Below, piece by piece: positions 49,801 through 61,562 of a stretch of DNA of 64,000 nucleotides. The stretch covers positions 1,756,001 through 1,820,000 of the forward strand of contig CALZFC010000001.1 in assembly GCA_945643635.1 (NCBI GenBank), given 5' to 3'. The notes below the pieces were generated by a model, which worked only from the letters and a program-made list of their open reading frames with translations, searched no databases and was not told the DNA's origin. This DNA is from Allodiplogaster sudhausi. Its lineage: Eukaryota > Nematoda > Chromadorea > Rhabditida > Diplogasteridae. The translations under genes were made by a program, and so were the position numbers. Positions within the stretch are counted from its first letter, which is position 1. Every line of letters begins with the position of its first letter.

Positions 49801-50247
49801 ATCTCTGGGGAATTCAGACCAAAGGTGCTGAATGGAAGAAGTGCGACCGCACGCGATATGATTGGATTTATTAAGGTCTTCAAAACCTGTTACATGCTTT
49901 GCGGAAATATGGCGTTATTACTCAATTCGAGAGGCTTATTGTATATTCTTGCCCTTTTATATGTTTGTGGAATTGATGTTCTCATTAAGACGCTCGCCGA
50001 CGGAATTCGCAAGCACAAGGAGCTCTTGCCAGACGATGACGTCACAGCGAACAAAAAGATGGTTCAGGAGGAGGCGCTGAGATGTGGAGAAGAAGAGTAT
50101 CGCAAGAACATGGCAGAGGTAAGCAAAAGGATAGGGGTAGAAATTAATTATTGCCATTTGTATGCATCTTTTCAGCAGCATTCAAATCATTTCTACAATA
50201 AAAATAAGTAAAAATGCTCGCCCATAAAATTGAGAGTGCAGTTGAAA

Positions 50248-50313
<66 letters not shown>

Positions 50314-51980
50314 GCACACACACATTGAATTATCCGTTACTTGTAACGGATTAATTTTTAACGGAATTACCCCTTTTTAGCAAAACCTTTTTGAACATGT
50401 AACTATGTACTACATACTTGTGTAGGCCCTTGACGATGCTGACAAGCCGCCGCTGTCCAAACCGGAACTTCTAAAGCTTCACGAAGCGTGCAAGACGAAG
50501 GCAATCGACGCTTTTTGGGGGTATTCAATCAATAATTAACCAATAGTTAAAAAAAAAACGTAAAAGTTTTTCCTATTCCTAATTAGATCTACGCGTGCTG
50601 AGCAGATGCTGCGCGGCGAGAAGAGCGTCATCCATATCCTCAACAGTGTTTTGTTGGTTCGGATATGCATGATATGTGCCTTTTCGTAAGGATCTGTTTT
50701 CCAATGTGATATGAATAAGAGATGAATACCGATGGGAGAAACGATGCTACGAGTGAAATGAGAACCTTTTTCTAAATTTACGAATAGAACTCCATGTATT
50801 TACGAAATGAGCTGAACGCTTCATGAATCTACATGATTGAAAGGAAGCTCGTTGACTATCTTATTTTAATTACACTCATGTCAGGCGTCTTTTTGCATTT
50901 TCCTTACCATTATAGTCAGCGTCTCTCTAAATCACATGCTGTCTCGTCCCCGTGTCAGGAAAATGAAAAAAAAAATTCAAATGTGTCTTTTTGGCTTTCT
51001 AAAAATTGCACTCAAATCAGACGCACTACGAGTCCTTTTCTCGTCTAAATGATTCGCGCGCGGAGGCGGAGCGTCTGGCGCGTGTCGCGTCGCGGCTGGC
51101 AACGCAGTGCGATGCGGCCGAGCGCTCGGTTGCCGAGCAACAGACGCGCATCGCAGAACATCACGAGAATATTCGACAGCTTCAGGTCTTTGGGTTTCAT
51201 CATATTCATATTTATCTCCAATATTTGCATATATGGAATGTTAATGCTTTTTATAATCGATTAGTCGTCATAAATTCGGACATATCTGATATTTGATTAA
51301 CGATTCCTATCTCTGATCTGTGATCCCTGATCTCTGGTCTCTGATTTATTTACGCGCCCAGGTCGACATCACGCGCGTCGAGGCAGAGAAGATGTGTAGC
51401 GAGGAGGAGAAGATCGAGATGCGCGCGCGCTTCAAGGCGTCGCTCGCCGAGGAGAAGAGGAGCGCGGGCGAGCGAGAGGTTAGCAACGTGCCAAAGGAGG
51501 CGAGAGTCAACTTTAACAGTGTTTTGCGATAAAAAATAAAATAAAATAATTACCTAACTTTTTCGACATTTACACAAACTTTCCAGGCGATGCTGCGAGC
51601 TGAGATGGAGCGACAACGCGCAGCAGAGCAACAGATACAAGAAGAGCTGAGGCGACAGCAGCTGTCCTTGCTTTCTTTTCTTCTATCTTCTACTTCTTAT
51701 TTAAAAAAAAACTTTGAAGAAATGTTTAATCATGGAATGGTTTTACTGTGCTTCATAAATCGCAGGTCACACACAGATCAGAGATCGAAGATCAAAGTTC
51801 AGATCGCTTCAAGACAATCTGAATCGCATGCGTACCGAGCATGATAGTCAGAAGGCGCGTCTTGAAGAGGAGCAAGAAAGACTGCGGCGGATGGAGCGCG
51901 ATCTTCAGGAGGCGAGGAGAAAGCAGAAGAGCACCAGCTCAGGACTCGCCGCTAACCTAAATATTTCCGGCTCATTTTAA
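46835..51980 (+). CDS. Guanylate-binding-protein-like GTPase 2, about 16 exons, about 575 aa
   Basis: Paralogue of GTPase 1 with matching exon layout: 46835-46885, 47003-47098, 47419-47517, 47727-47876, 48795-48914, 49032-(unclear donor, before about 49120), 49281-49355, 49592-49691, 49748-49875, 49990-50118, 50426-50520, 50587-50647, 51021-51185, 51362-51478, 51587-about 51660, about 51790-51980. Seen: P-loop GAARTGKS, switch TNGIWFWGEP, G3 DMQG, G4 IRDW, KCALLPPPFL block, then a helical region and a long Arg/Glu-rich coiled coil; the C-terminus ends in NLNISGSF. The end of exon 6 overlaps a perfect hairpin, and the residues before RDW (LLVC in GTPase 1) appear lost. The last join is also unresolved. 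A diverged paralogue, possibly impaired in nucleotide binding. Confidence 0.85.
48105..48720. repeat. Intronic minisatellite with heat-shock-element pentamers, array 3 (GTPase 2 intron 4)
   Basis: The richest array. Perfect alternating pentamers: five at 48,268-48,290, four at 48,323-48,340, three at 48,367-48,379 and four at 48,595-48,612, separated by CCCCGGGATGTGG- and GTCTGCTCCTG-like phrases. It ends with the hairpin GGCCGCGAAGCGGCC (about 48,687-48,701) and a second stem CCAGCCGGT / ACCGGCTGG. Confidence 0.85.
49109..49173. repeat. Perfect 29-bp hairpin with 7-nt loop over the exon 6 end of GTPase 2
   Basis: Arms 49,109-49,137 and 49,145-49,173 are exactly complementary (outer ends ATTTCGGTGACTG and CAGTCACCGAAAT). 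The left arm contains the only plausible GT donors late in exon 6, in a phase that does not join exon 7. Confidence 0.95.
50250..50325. repeat. (CA)n microsatellite
   Basis: Uninterrupted CA repeats within GTPase 2 intron 10, about 60 bp pure. Confidence 0.98.
50725..50950. repeat. Dispersed repeat in GTPase 2 intron 12
   Basis: Matches 61,250-61,465 in the same orientation with about 10 substitutions per 100 bp (shared GAGCTGAACGCTTCATGAA and GGAAGCTCGTTGAC). Confidence 0.85.
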
Positions 51981-52514
51981 AGAGATCGAGATTTATCTCA
52001 TGTTTACTGCTATCATTTTGTAATATGTCAATTTATAATGAAGCTCTCCTTCTTCGTAGCTGTCATGTGGGTGTGGATAAGACGTGGAAGTCGTGCACCA
52101 ACGCTTTTATCAAGCAACTGAAGCAAAATACACGTGAGAAGGCAATATTTACGTGGCAATAATTAACATGGCAAATGAATGATCGCCAAATGATATTGTA
52201 ATTGCGGCACTCATGGAATACACCGCAAAAATTAGAGAGGAGGGATGAGAGGGGTCGTGTTTCGTAAAAGAAGCGTGAGAAAAGCGTGGGTTTTGGGGTT
52301 TAGGGTCGGGCACTTAGTATGACATTTTCCTATTTTCCTTATAAATCAACCCCGAGCTTACCGTCACTTTTTGCTCCGTGCACCCTAATCATAAGTCGCA
52401 CTCAAGGGGTCTAAATTCACCGCACGTCGATCTGAGTCAAACTTTTCGTGTGACATTTTGGAGCCCAAAATTTACATAAATTTGAATATTTTCACCAGTG
52501 ATTCTCCGCACGAA

Positions 52515-52705
52515 CATAAATGCAGTCTATTTCGCTTCCGGGCCGAGATCGTATAACAGTACAGAAAACACGAGTAAGGACTAATGGTAAGAATTCTCTA
52601 TTTCATCGATTTTGTTGTGTGTTTCCGCGAATTCTCAGACCTGCTTGTGACTTCTGTACTTTTACACAATCTCGGCTGGGATACCAAATAGATTGCATTT
52701 GTATT
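52515..52705. mobile_element. Fold-back element, relative of the one at 61.6 kb
   Basis: ATGCAGTCTATTTCG...GTACAGAA on the left is complementary to TTCTGTACTTTTA...AGATTGCAT on the right, about 60-nt arms with mismatches around a loop containing TTTTGTTGTGTGTTTCC. Confidence 0.75.
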
Positions 52706-53219
52706 CATGAGGAGAGCTCGAAGAAAGAATCCCTTCTGATCCACTGAATATTAGGGTATGCAGAGGAGTTCCAATTAAAACGCGACTGACGGACGCTTTT
52801 ATTTCAAAACAATTAGAATCGTAGAGAAACAACTGCAAAAAAGAAAAAAAAATCAACGGAATAGTGTACATTTTATTATGTTGTCCGAAAATAAAATTAT
52901 GTAAAATATGTAAAAGTGCAAAAAAAAACAAGCATTTTTTTTAGCACTTTTGCACGCATGTGATAGTGAACCCCTAAGTGTCGCCGCTCGACGTGGCCTA
53001 ACTCGCCAGATCGGACGAGATCGCTACTTCGTTTCTAGCAGCGGAATTTCAAGACAATCAATAGAATTGGGCGAGGTGGCGAACAGGGGTGGCTCACCCC
53101 CAGTTGAACAACATGAGCCAATTTATGAAGAAACGTACACGTTTCAGATGTACGACTTTACTCGATTTCGGATGAATTTTTTCTCCGGCGCAGAAATTTT
53201 TTTATAACATTTTTTAGAT

Positions 53220-53345
53220 TTGTAGCCGGGGACTTCTTCGAGGCAAACCCAGGGGGCCGGGGGCCGGAGCCGGGGCCGACCACGGGGGCCGGGGCCTACC
53301 CTGGGGGCCGGGGCCGGATATTTTCGGCCCCCGGCCACCCCTGGC
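53220..53345. repeat. GC-rich GGGGGCCGGGGCC simple repeat
   Basis: Imperfect repeats of GGGGGCCGGGGCC phrases in otherwise AT-rich DNA, with many G runs on one strand and C runs on both, able to form G-quadruplex or hairpin structures. Confidence 0.85.
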
Positions 53346-53747
53346 GGTGCCTACTCCTGAATTGTCTTAATTCTCTTGGAAAATTGTTTTGACAGGTTAA
53401 GACAATTTCCTGCAAGACAAGTTTGTCTAAGACAATTCTCAAGACAATGGTTTCAAGACAATGATTGTCTAAGACAATGGTCTTTGTGTACGAGCCATTG
53501 TCACTTCGTCAGAACTGCCGCTGCGCTGTGATTGTTGGTATCGATTCTACAGCAACCTTCCGGCGAGATCGGCCGTAGCAAAAAATCCGGCCAACCACCA
53601 TACGATACTCCTTTAAAAAGATGGCGTTGAGGTACAGATCCAGAACAAATCTAAATTGTCGATTAGTTCATCCTCATCAGTATAGACGTTAAGAATATAT
53701 AATAAGTTTAGACTGTATTATAACATTAAAAACCGCAATAAGTATCA

Positions 53748-56700
53748 TTATGAAAACAGATTTGATAACATCTGGAAAAATTTTAATAGGACATTTTTGT
53801 TTAATATATTTAAAAAAAAATAATTAAAATGGCTAACGAGAGGCTTCCAACGATTAGGCTGAACATGAACAACCAGGACAAGTAGTGGAGGTGAAGGTAA
53901 TCAAGAATGATCAAAAGCTAAACATTTTTTTAAATCTTAATTATTAAGGCAAAAACTTATTTTGATTTCGCGCTATTTGGCCTGAATATAAAGAGCATGA
54001 AATTAGGAAATTTGAGAGTCTAATTTACAGTGCTTCACTTACAGTGATTGGCAAACGACATACAATGAAGACGAGCGAAGTTAGGAGAATCAAGACAGAG
54101 GCACGCCACTGGTTCGATTTCGCCTTTGAGGCATTCCTGGAAGAAAGAAAGAGAAATAGAGAGAGGGAGAGTGCGTGTATAGGAAAAGGGAGAGAGAGTG
54201 CGCGTAAAGGAAGAGAGAGAGAGAACAGAAGAGGCAGAGAAGGAAAAGGAATAGAAGATATAAAATGTGTCGATGCATGCACTGGAGCATAAGAAGCTTG
54301 ATGACGATGGCGACAGATAATAGTGTTATGAGAAGTAGCGGTAGCCATCGTAAACTTGCCTGAATTTTTTGTACTTTTCATTTTTATACTCGAAATGTTT
54401 TTGTTCGATCACGAAATGTCAATTAGGATTTTATCGATTACGGAATAAAGATGACCTCATTGACGAATTGATAGACGCGGAATGCATCGGTATTGAACAA
54501 CGCCTCGTTGTACACAGGCTCCCATGATCTAAAGAAACAAAAACAAAGATGAATGAGCAGAGTTTACATCCTTGTATAGATAATTGCGTGAATACAAATA
54601 TATAAGATTAAATTTTAAAAAAAAAGTTAAAACTAATGACGTCATATTCATATCAGCGTCGATATGCTCGACTAAGTTGACGAAGAAAGCGGTCGGTATG
54701 GACATGGCAAAGGCGTAGACAACTATTACAGTGACTACGATTAATCTGGAGGCTTTTCCTGCAGAGTATTTGTATTCACTCTCTCTCTCTCTCTGCACCT
54801 CTGCTTCTCTCGCTCCCACTCAATGTTTTTTTCCCAAAGTCTCACTGTTATATTTAAACTCTCTCTGTCTCTTTATGTCTGTCTCTCTCTTTGTCTCTCT
54901 CATCTTCTCTCTCGATTTATCCCTCACTGATTCTTCTCTCTCATTCCAACCTATACGCTTGAAAACATGCGGAAGATAAACGGCGATACATCTTTCTATA
55001 CACATCGCGATGATGAAATGAGCGCTGAATTTAAATTTTTTTATTTATTGTTAAACCAATTATTTTTCTAGAATTTAAGATAGGCGAAAACTATGAAAAT
55101 TTTCGCGACTAGAATGATTCTGTGAATCTCACCGGATTGAGCTTTGCCAATCAGCAAAGAATCAACTTTCTAAATTAAAAGTAAAAGGATTATTTTCCAT
55201 CTGAAAAGCGTTGCCTGAACCTTACAATAAGTGAATATTAGCGTGTTGCATAGAACCTTAAATTTAACAGCTGTCACCAATTAAATTATTACCTAAAAGG
55301 CTTGTCGGAGCATAGGTTGACCAGCGGGAGTGCAATATAGTTCATAGGCCGTGAAATATTTGCCGAAACATGCACGATCCGTACACTTTTGGGCGCGTAT
55401 TTTTGTGTCCAGTTTCTTCTATTATTTTTGAGCACTTAGTACGTGTACGTTTGTACTCATTTTCACCCCCTTTTATGGGCTTGCCCACATTTCAAAATGA
55501 GTTTGAGCGGTTTAATAAACACATATTCGTAGTAATCCGAATTTTGCATACTTTGTACGCGTATAAAGAAGCTTAAAAAAATATGCAGTTTTGTACACCA
55601 ACAAACGACGTAAATAACGCAAAAACGTCCTTTTTATAGTTTGCATTGTCGTATATTAATATAATTTAATAGGAAATGTGTACCTGCATGTTTCAGTCCA
55701 GTTGAAAATTCCGAAAGAAAACTTGTTGTAGAAGAGAGAGATGACGTACGAATTGGAGAAAGAGGCGCTACAGAACATGAGGATGGAATTGATCTGGCTG
55801 ATAACGTCAGCCAGCACAGATGCCTGTTGGTATAAAATTTCGAACGAAAAACAAATTATAATATTTTCCTTGCATAAATACACATCTATTTTGTGGTCCC
55901 CCTGCTAGAAAAATTTATGTGTATGTATACATGTATGTAATTATGAAAGATGGAAAACTAATAAATCACATCAATACGAGAGAAAAGCTCTAAGAAACCT
56001 TGAGATATATTAATCCGTCCGATTTCAATTGATTTAGTATAAGGAAGTTGAAGGACTGGTTTACTACACCTGAAATGTAAGAACAATTTAAATTAGCATT
56101 GAAAAAAAACTCTACCTTTATCATGCTGGGATTAATATAGCCTTTTTGAACGCATATACAAGGAGATTAAAAGTCATGATTTTATTGTCTATGCCATTTT
56201 GTCAGACACAAAGACAAGAGCCACATGAATTTGTCTACACACAAAAAAAAATTGTTTGAAACAACATTGTTTGGTGCACGATTGTTTTATAAATTGTTTG
56301 AAACAACAATTGTTTCAAAAAAATTGTTTGGCATATCAAACAATTTGTTTTACCTATTTGCACGCTATCCATTCCGAGGCAATTGTTTGGATTGTTTCAT
56401 GGAAATTGTTTGATATATCAAACAACCGCAGCGCAGCCGCGATGGCGAAGTAGCGATCACGTCCGATCTGGCGAGTTAGGCAACGTCGAGCAGCGACACA
56501 AGGGTTCAAACCCATATGTGGCCAATGTTTTCCCAACATGTTTTGCCCGTTTTATTTTTCATAAAAACCGACAGTACGCCGTTCAATTGGGTACCATTAG
56601 TCAACATATTCTCTTTCTCTTTATAAGTGAACCAGGAATTGGCCGTGTTGCAAAAGTTGGATCCCTCGCATTTGTGCGTGTAATCAAACCGCTCAACTTT

Positions 56701-56869
56701 ACTTATTCGCGTCTCTCTGTACCTTACTAGAACCACCTTTCTGTGTAGAATGTAATGACAAAGAGAGAGAGTGACCTTTCCGTCTCTTTATAGCGTTCAC
56801 ATTAAAAGAAACACAAAAACACAAATCTCACACACAGTCGTTTCTGCGCTCAATTATCAATCAATATGG

Positions 56870-56917
<48 letters not shown>

Positions 56918-56968
56918 TTCGCTCCCTCGCTCCCTCTCTCCTGCTCTCTCCCTATCTCTCTCTCTCTC

Positions 56969-57010
<42 letters not shown>

Positions 57011-59030
57011 AACTAACAAATCTCAGAAACGACTCTTTCTGAGATTTGTGAGTTTGTGTGTTTCTTTTGCTGTGATCGCTATAAAGAGACGGAAAGGTCA
57101 CTCTCTCTCTCTATGTCATTAGATTCTACACAGAAAGGCGGTTCTAATGAGGTACAGAGAGATGCGGATAAATACCGTTGAGCGGTTTGATTACACGCAC
57201 AAATGCGAGGGATCCAACTTTTGCCACACGGCCAACTTCTGACATCACGAACAGTGTTCACTTATAAAGAGAAAGATAGTTCTTTCTGTCTTTCTTTAAT
57301 TCTTTCTTTCTTTCCCTCTCTCCCTTTCTTCTCTCTCTCCCTTCCTTCTCTCTCTCTCTCTCTCTCTCACTCTCTAGCCACAGGTGCGCCTGTCTACGTG
57401 ACCTCCTCAGACCTCGGATGTCGTTCAGACTTACTGTTATAGAACATTCAATAGCTTAAAAAAACCGCCTTTTTCTGTAGAAAAATGTAGGATAGAGAGA
57501 GAAGCAACTGATGGGCTCTCTCTAGGTGATTTTCTCAAAAGAAACGCAAAAACTGGGGCATTTCTCTTCTCAGACCTCGGATGAGGAAACTACTTTTAAA
57601 TGTCTAATCGTTCAGACTTACTTTTATACAACACAAAATAGCTCAAAAAACCGCCTTTCTCTCTAGAAACATTTATGATAGAGAGAGACGCAACATAAGT
57701 CACGTTGAGCAGTAAAACTCTCGAAAAAACCTTTTGGCTCTTAGCAAAATTGGCACAGATGGCGAGACCGAGTTCGTAAAGTTCTCCCTCTCCCTCTCTC
57801 TCTCTTTTACTCTGTCTCTTCCCTCTCTCTCTCTCTCTCCATTCTCTTCGCAACGTTCTCTATGGGCGCCGCCCTTTTCATCTGGATAAGTTCTTCAACA
57901 TTCAGATCGCTAGTGCGGGTAGTGTGGTGGTAGGGGCTTGGGTACGGGATGCGCGGGGTGGTGGTTCGGGTCCGGTCGGAGGCAAAATTCTAATTCTAAT
58001 TCCAGATACAACGACGACGGCGCCAACACTTCCCCACAAACCAGGTTAGCCAGTTTTTCAACTTTTGCAGCTTTTGTTCTCACGATTTAACTACAGTTTA
58101 AACTGTTTTATAGCGAAAACCGCAATAATAGCTGCAAAAGACGATTAACTGGCTAGTTTGTGGGTTGTGTTTGAGACTCCTGATAGCACAGAGAGAGAGA
58201 GATGGAGAGAATGTAGGAGAGGGTGTGTAAGAGGGTTAGCTAATTAGATATCGAAAAAGTTTGGTAATTAGCATCCCTTGTCGAAGAATATAAGAAAACG
58301 GCTAAAATTCCATGGAAAATGGGTGCGCAAGCAGAAGGGGGCGGAGCCAAGGCGGCTGCGCTGTGATTGTTTGATATGCCAAACAATTTCGTTGAAACAA
58401 ATTGTTTGATATGCCAAACAATCGCGCATCAAACAATGATTGTTTGCTATATGGAACAGCATTGTTTTGGCGCAGATAAAGAACAAATTGTTTGTATGAA
58501 ATTGTTTGATATATCAAACAATGTTTTTTGTGTGTAAGAGAGCCACTCTGTAAGACTCAAGGAGGCCGCAATGGACGCCTGCCCCGGGAAGTTTTTATTT
58601 TTCTTTTACTTTGAAAACATTATAACGGACGCATATAGTGTTCATAACGAAGTTTAGGCCGTCAAAAAGTTTTCGACAATTTTTTTCTCTCTTAGTTATA
58701 AGTCGAAATGATCCAAAATTTTGGAAGACAATATCTACCATTATACTTAATATTTCTCAATAATCTTTTCAGTGGTAGATTCCTTGTTCAATACTAAACA
58801 AATAAGTCCGTGGAGACCAAATGTTCAAAAACTGTTACCACCTAAACTTCCTTATGAACTTCGCAGGCGATCCTTGAGAGAGGCTCTCTTAAGTTTTCCG
58901 CTCTTTTATAGAAAAAAAATTATGAAACGAACCTAGCACAAGAACAGCCGGGTAAATTATATAATTCAAGACATCGAAGAAAGATTCGATATAAACCATA
59001 TATGCCTGCTGAACCTGGACGGCAAACTTT
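53748..59030 (-). CDS. Rhodopsin-like GPCR (peptide-receptor type), N-terminus incomplete
   Basis: Exons in transcript order: about 59030-58933 (TM1), 56069-55999 (ICL1 into TM2), 55823-55684 (TM2, ECL1), unresolved TM3 first half (candidate near 55,081-55,120), 55024-54951 (TM3 end), 54758-54641 (TM4), 54528-54456 (ECL2), 54359-54283 (TM5), 54136-54043 (TM6), 53917-about 53748 (TM7 and tail). Most junctions keep phase. Seen: GVVNQSFNFLIL at TM1, SDGLIYLKASVLADV at TM2, ECL1 Trp and the TM3 Cys in FNWTETC, ERCIAVYLPHVFKR as DRY-like end of TM3, VFIVCRLPI as the TM6 Cys/Pro motif. TM7 lacks NPxxY. This resembles nematode neuropeptide (FMRFamide-type or Srw) receptors; subfamily and ligand unassigned. 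The start exon is not found, and the TM3 gap may mean an unusual splice or a defect. Confidence 0.75.
56447..56520 (+). repeat. tRNA-like (SINE-head) repeat
   Basis: TGGCGAGTTAGG resembles a pol III A box and GGGTTCAAACCC a B box about 30 nt later. An inverted, more decayed copy lies at 52,970-53,040 (GCCTAACTCGCCAGATCGGA). No cloverleaf is complete. Confidence 0.5.
56611..57275. mobile_element. 665-bp fold-back element with CT-rich spacer
   Basis: The left arm 56,611-56,850 is complementary to the right arm 57,022-57,275 (outer ends TTCTCTTTATAAGTGAAC and GTTCACTTATAAAGAGAA) with few mismatches. The spacer is a CT microsatellite. Confidence 0.85.
57908..57985 (+). repeat. tRNA-like sequence with A and B boxes
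   Basis: TAGTGTGGTGGTAGGGGC and GGTTCGGGTCCGG are spaced as in a tRNA gene, followed by TTCTAATTCTAATTCC. A SINE head is more likely than a functional tRNA because the stems are poor. Confidence 0.4.
58034..58165. repeat. Short fold-back element
   Basis: CCCACAAACCAGGTTAGCCAG and, about 60 nt later, CTGGCTAGTTTGTGGG are inverted copies, as are GCTTTTG-type inner blocks. Arms about 40 nt, imperfect. Confidence 0.65.
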
Positions 59031-59189
59031 GTACGAGACAAAAAAAAAATGTAAATCGTCAAAACATGACTTTTTATCATGTGTGTAAGTTAAAAGTACG
59101 CGCTTATGCCATTTCCTTGGCAAGGAGAAGGAGAAACATGAAAAGCCCAAGATCTACATTTGATACGATTTGCGATAGAGTCAAAAAGG

Positions 59190-61110
59190 GTGAAGGCAAA
59201 AATCGACTAGCTTGAATTTTGTTCAAAAGTTGTTGCATTTTATAGCTTCTCATGGTATGAACAGATTTGGACGATTGGAGAGCTCTCACAAATCTGGACA
59301 ATATTCCAGTACTTCACTTGTTGATCAAAAACCGTTTTGACAACTTCTTGTGGGGCCAATGTTTCTTGGAGTATATGCATAGAAAGAACAGCTTAATAAA
59401 AAGTCGTAATCTTTGAATTGTACAATTTGGATCGTTTGTGAGGATGGCATATACATCTTTGAAGGAAGTTTTGACAGCTTGAGCAAAGCCATATTTAGCG
59501 TTTTAAAGCACATTTAAGTCAATTAATATAGCCTTAAAAGCCATCGGACACGTTGGCCACAGACCACGAATCACAAATAGACATTGAAAAGAAAAGGAAT
59601 TCTCGTAGCGCAATATTTTTCGCCTGGAATTTTTCCGCATTACTCAAGATCAACCGGAACTTTCCGAGACCGGCGCGGGAATTCTGAAAGTTCTCGCACC
59701 GCTCCCTGAACTTTTTGCCTGTGTCCACGGTCGCTTTGGTTCTCTCTCAAATCTCATAATATTCCCACAGTTTTTGTCAGGTAGTCTGAATATGCACTAC
59801 ATTTTCTTGTAAAGGTGTATGTACTTTATTTGCGTACGAGTATGCGAAAGAATTTCCTTAATTCTTACGCTCGGTCTTTGTTCTTCTTTGTCTTATATAA
59901 ATTCCTACGCATATTTATTTTACTAATTAATTAATCATGTACATACATATGTACATATATATATATATATATATAGAAAAAACAAGGGAAAGTTCCCGCA
60001 CTCCCCAAAACAATTTTTTAAATCTCCGGAACTACTGACTGAATTTTATTGAGAATCTTCAGTCTCAATAAAATTCGCTCAGGGGTTCCGGAGCTTTAAA
60101 AAATCGTTCTGGGAGTGCGTGAACTTTCTCGGACTTTTTATATCATATAACATGGAACGTCGGAGGTTTTCTTGGCCTTCCTGGAAAGATATCGGACCGA
60201 TTTACTCAAATGCGCCCAGCGTTCCTGTAGAAATCCCGGACATTTGGATTTGCGGGAAATAGCGTGTACATAAGGAGGCGCAGACAAACCTACTTTCGAA
60301 ATGCTTTGTCTGGCGTCTCTCATTTCGTGGTTACCTTTAAATTTCTCTCGCAGTCAAAGCTATATCCAGCTTCTCATGGAATTAACAGATTTGAACGATT
60401 TTTTTCGCCTATTCGAGAGCATTCACAAATCTGGACAATATTCCAGTTCTTCACTTGTTGATCAAAAACTGTTTTGACTATTTCTTGTGGTGCCAATGTT
60501 TCTTGGAGTGCGATAAAAGAATTGAATTGAATTGAGTATATGCATAGAAAGAACAGCTCAATTGAAAGTCGTAATCTTTGAATTGTACAATTTGGATCGT
60601 TTGAACACTGTCATATACATCTTTGAAACGAGTACTTCAAAAGGATTAGACTGGAAATATGGAAGTCCCGGTTCGATATCCGGTCGTGGCTAAGTTTTGC
60701 GAAAAGCCACATTTTGCGTTTAAAAACACATTTAAACAAATAAATATAGCCTTAAATGCCTTCGGACACGTTGGCCATAGGACACGAATCGCAAATAGAC
60801 ATTGAAAAGAAAAGGAATTCTCGTGGCGCAATATTTTTTGCCTGGAACTTTCCCGCACTTCTCAAGATCAACCGGAACTTTACGAGATAGGCGCGGGAAT
60901 TCTGAAAGTTCACGCACCCTCCCTGAACTTTTTGCCTGTGTCCACGGTCACCTTGGTTCTCTCTCAAATCGCGTAATATTCCCACAGTTTTTCTCACTAC
61001 ATTTTCTTGTAAAGGTGTATGCATTTTATTCACGTACGAGTATGCGAAAGACTTTCCTTAATTCTTACGCTGGGTCCATATTTATTTTACTAATTAATTA
61101 ATCATGTACA
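59190..61110. repeat. Tandem direct duplication (units about 59,190-59,960 and 60,330-61,110)
   Basis: Long shared blocks in the same order and orientation, offset by about 1.14 to 1.22 kb: CACTTGTTGATCAAAAAC, GTCGTAATCTTTGAATTG, GACACGTTGGCCA, ACTACATTTTCTTGTAAAGG. Each unit has small private indels. Confidence 0.85.
59985..60135. repeat. Imperfect long hairpin (about 65-nt arms)
   Basis: AAGTTCCCGCACTCCC...TTTTATTGAGA pairs with TCTCAATAAAA...GGGAGTGCGTGAACTT with scattered mismatches and an 8-nt loop. It lies between the two units of the tandem duplication. Confidence 0.75.
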
Positions 61111-61562
61111 TATGTATGTACATATTATTGCATGGCACCAAAATAAACCAATAAATCAGTAAAAAGAGCCCCAAAAAATCCCTTCTGATCCATCGAATAT
61201 TAGGGTTTTTCTAAATTATCTAATAAATAAAAGAAAGGGGATAAGATATGAGAGAAAGGATGCTACGAGTGAAAAGAGCATATTTTTCTAAATTTACAAA
61301 TAGCACTCCATGTATTTACGAAATGAGCTGAACGCTTCATGAACCTACATGATAGAAAGGAAGCTCGTTGACAATCTTATTTTAATTACACTCATATCAG
61401 ACGTCTTTTTGCATTTTCCTTACCATTATTGTCAGAGTCTCTCTAAATCACATGATCATTTTGGAGACCAAAATTTACATAAATCTGAATATTTTCATTA
61501 ATAATGCGAACATCTAGAATTTTTTTATAACATTTTCAAAGTCTAATAAAAGCAGGGAAACA

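Larger units (their letters stand above)
51981..53747. other. Interval between GTPase 2 and GPCR 2
   Basis: Non-coding as far as I can see. It contains a fold-back element (52,515-52,705), a tRNA-like repeat in - orientation (52,970-53,040), a GC-rich simple repeat (53,220-53,345) and clustered AAGACAAT repeats (53,395-53,485). Confidence 0.6.
56235..58535. mobile_element. Inverted pair of ATTGTTTGATAT-rich repeats enclosing about 2.3 kb
   Basis: The left copy (56,235-56,445) and the inverted right copy (58,345-58,535) share outer ends (ACACACAAAAAA / TTTTTTGTGTGT) and inner ends (CGCAGCGCAGCCGCG / GGCGGCTGCGCTG), and are full of short palindromes such as TTGTTTGATATATCAAACAA. They could be the long terminal repeats of one element or two separate insertions. 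All lie in the first visible intron of GPCR 2. Confidence 0.6.
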
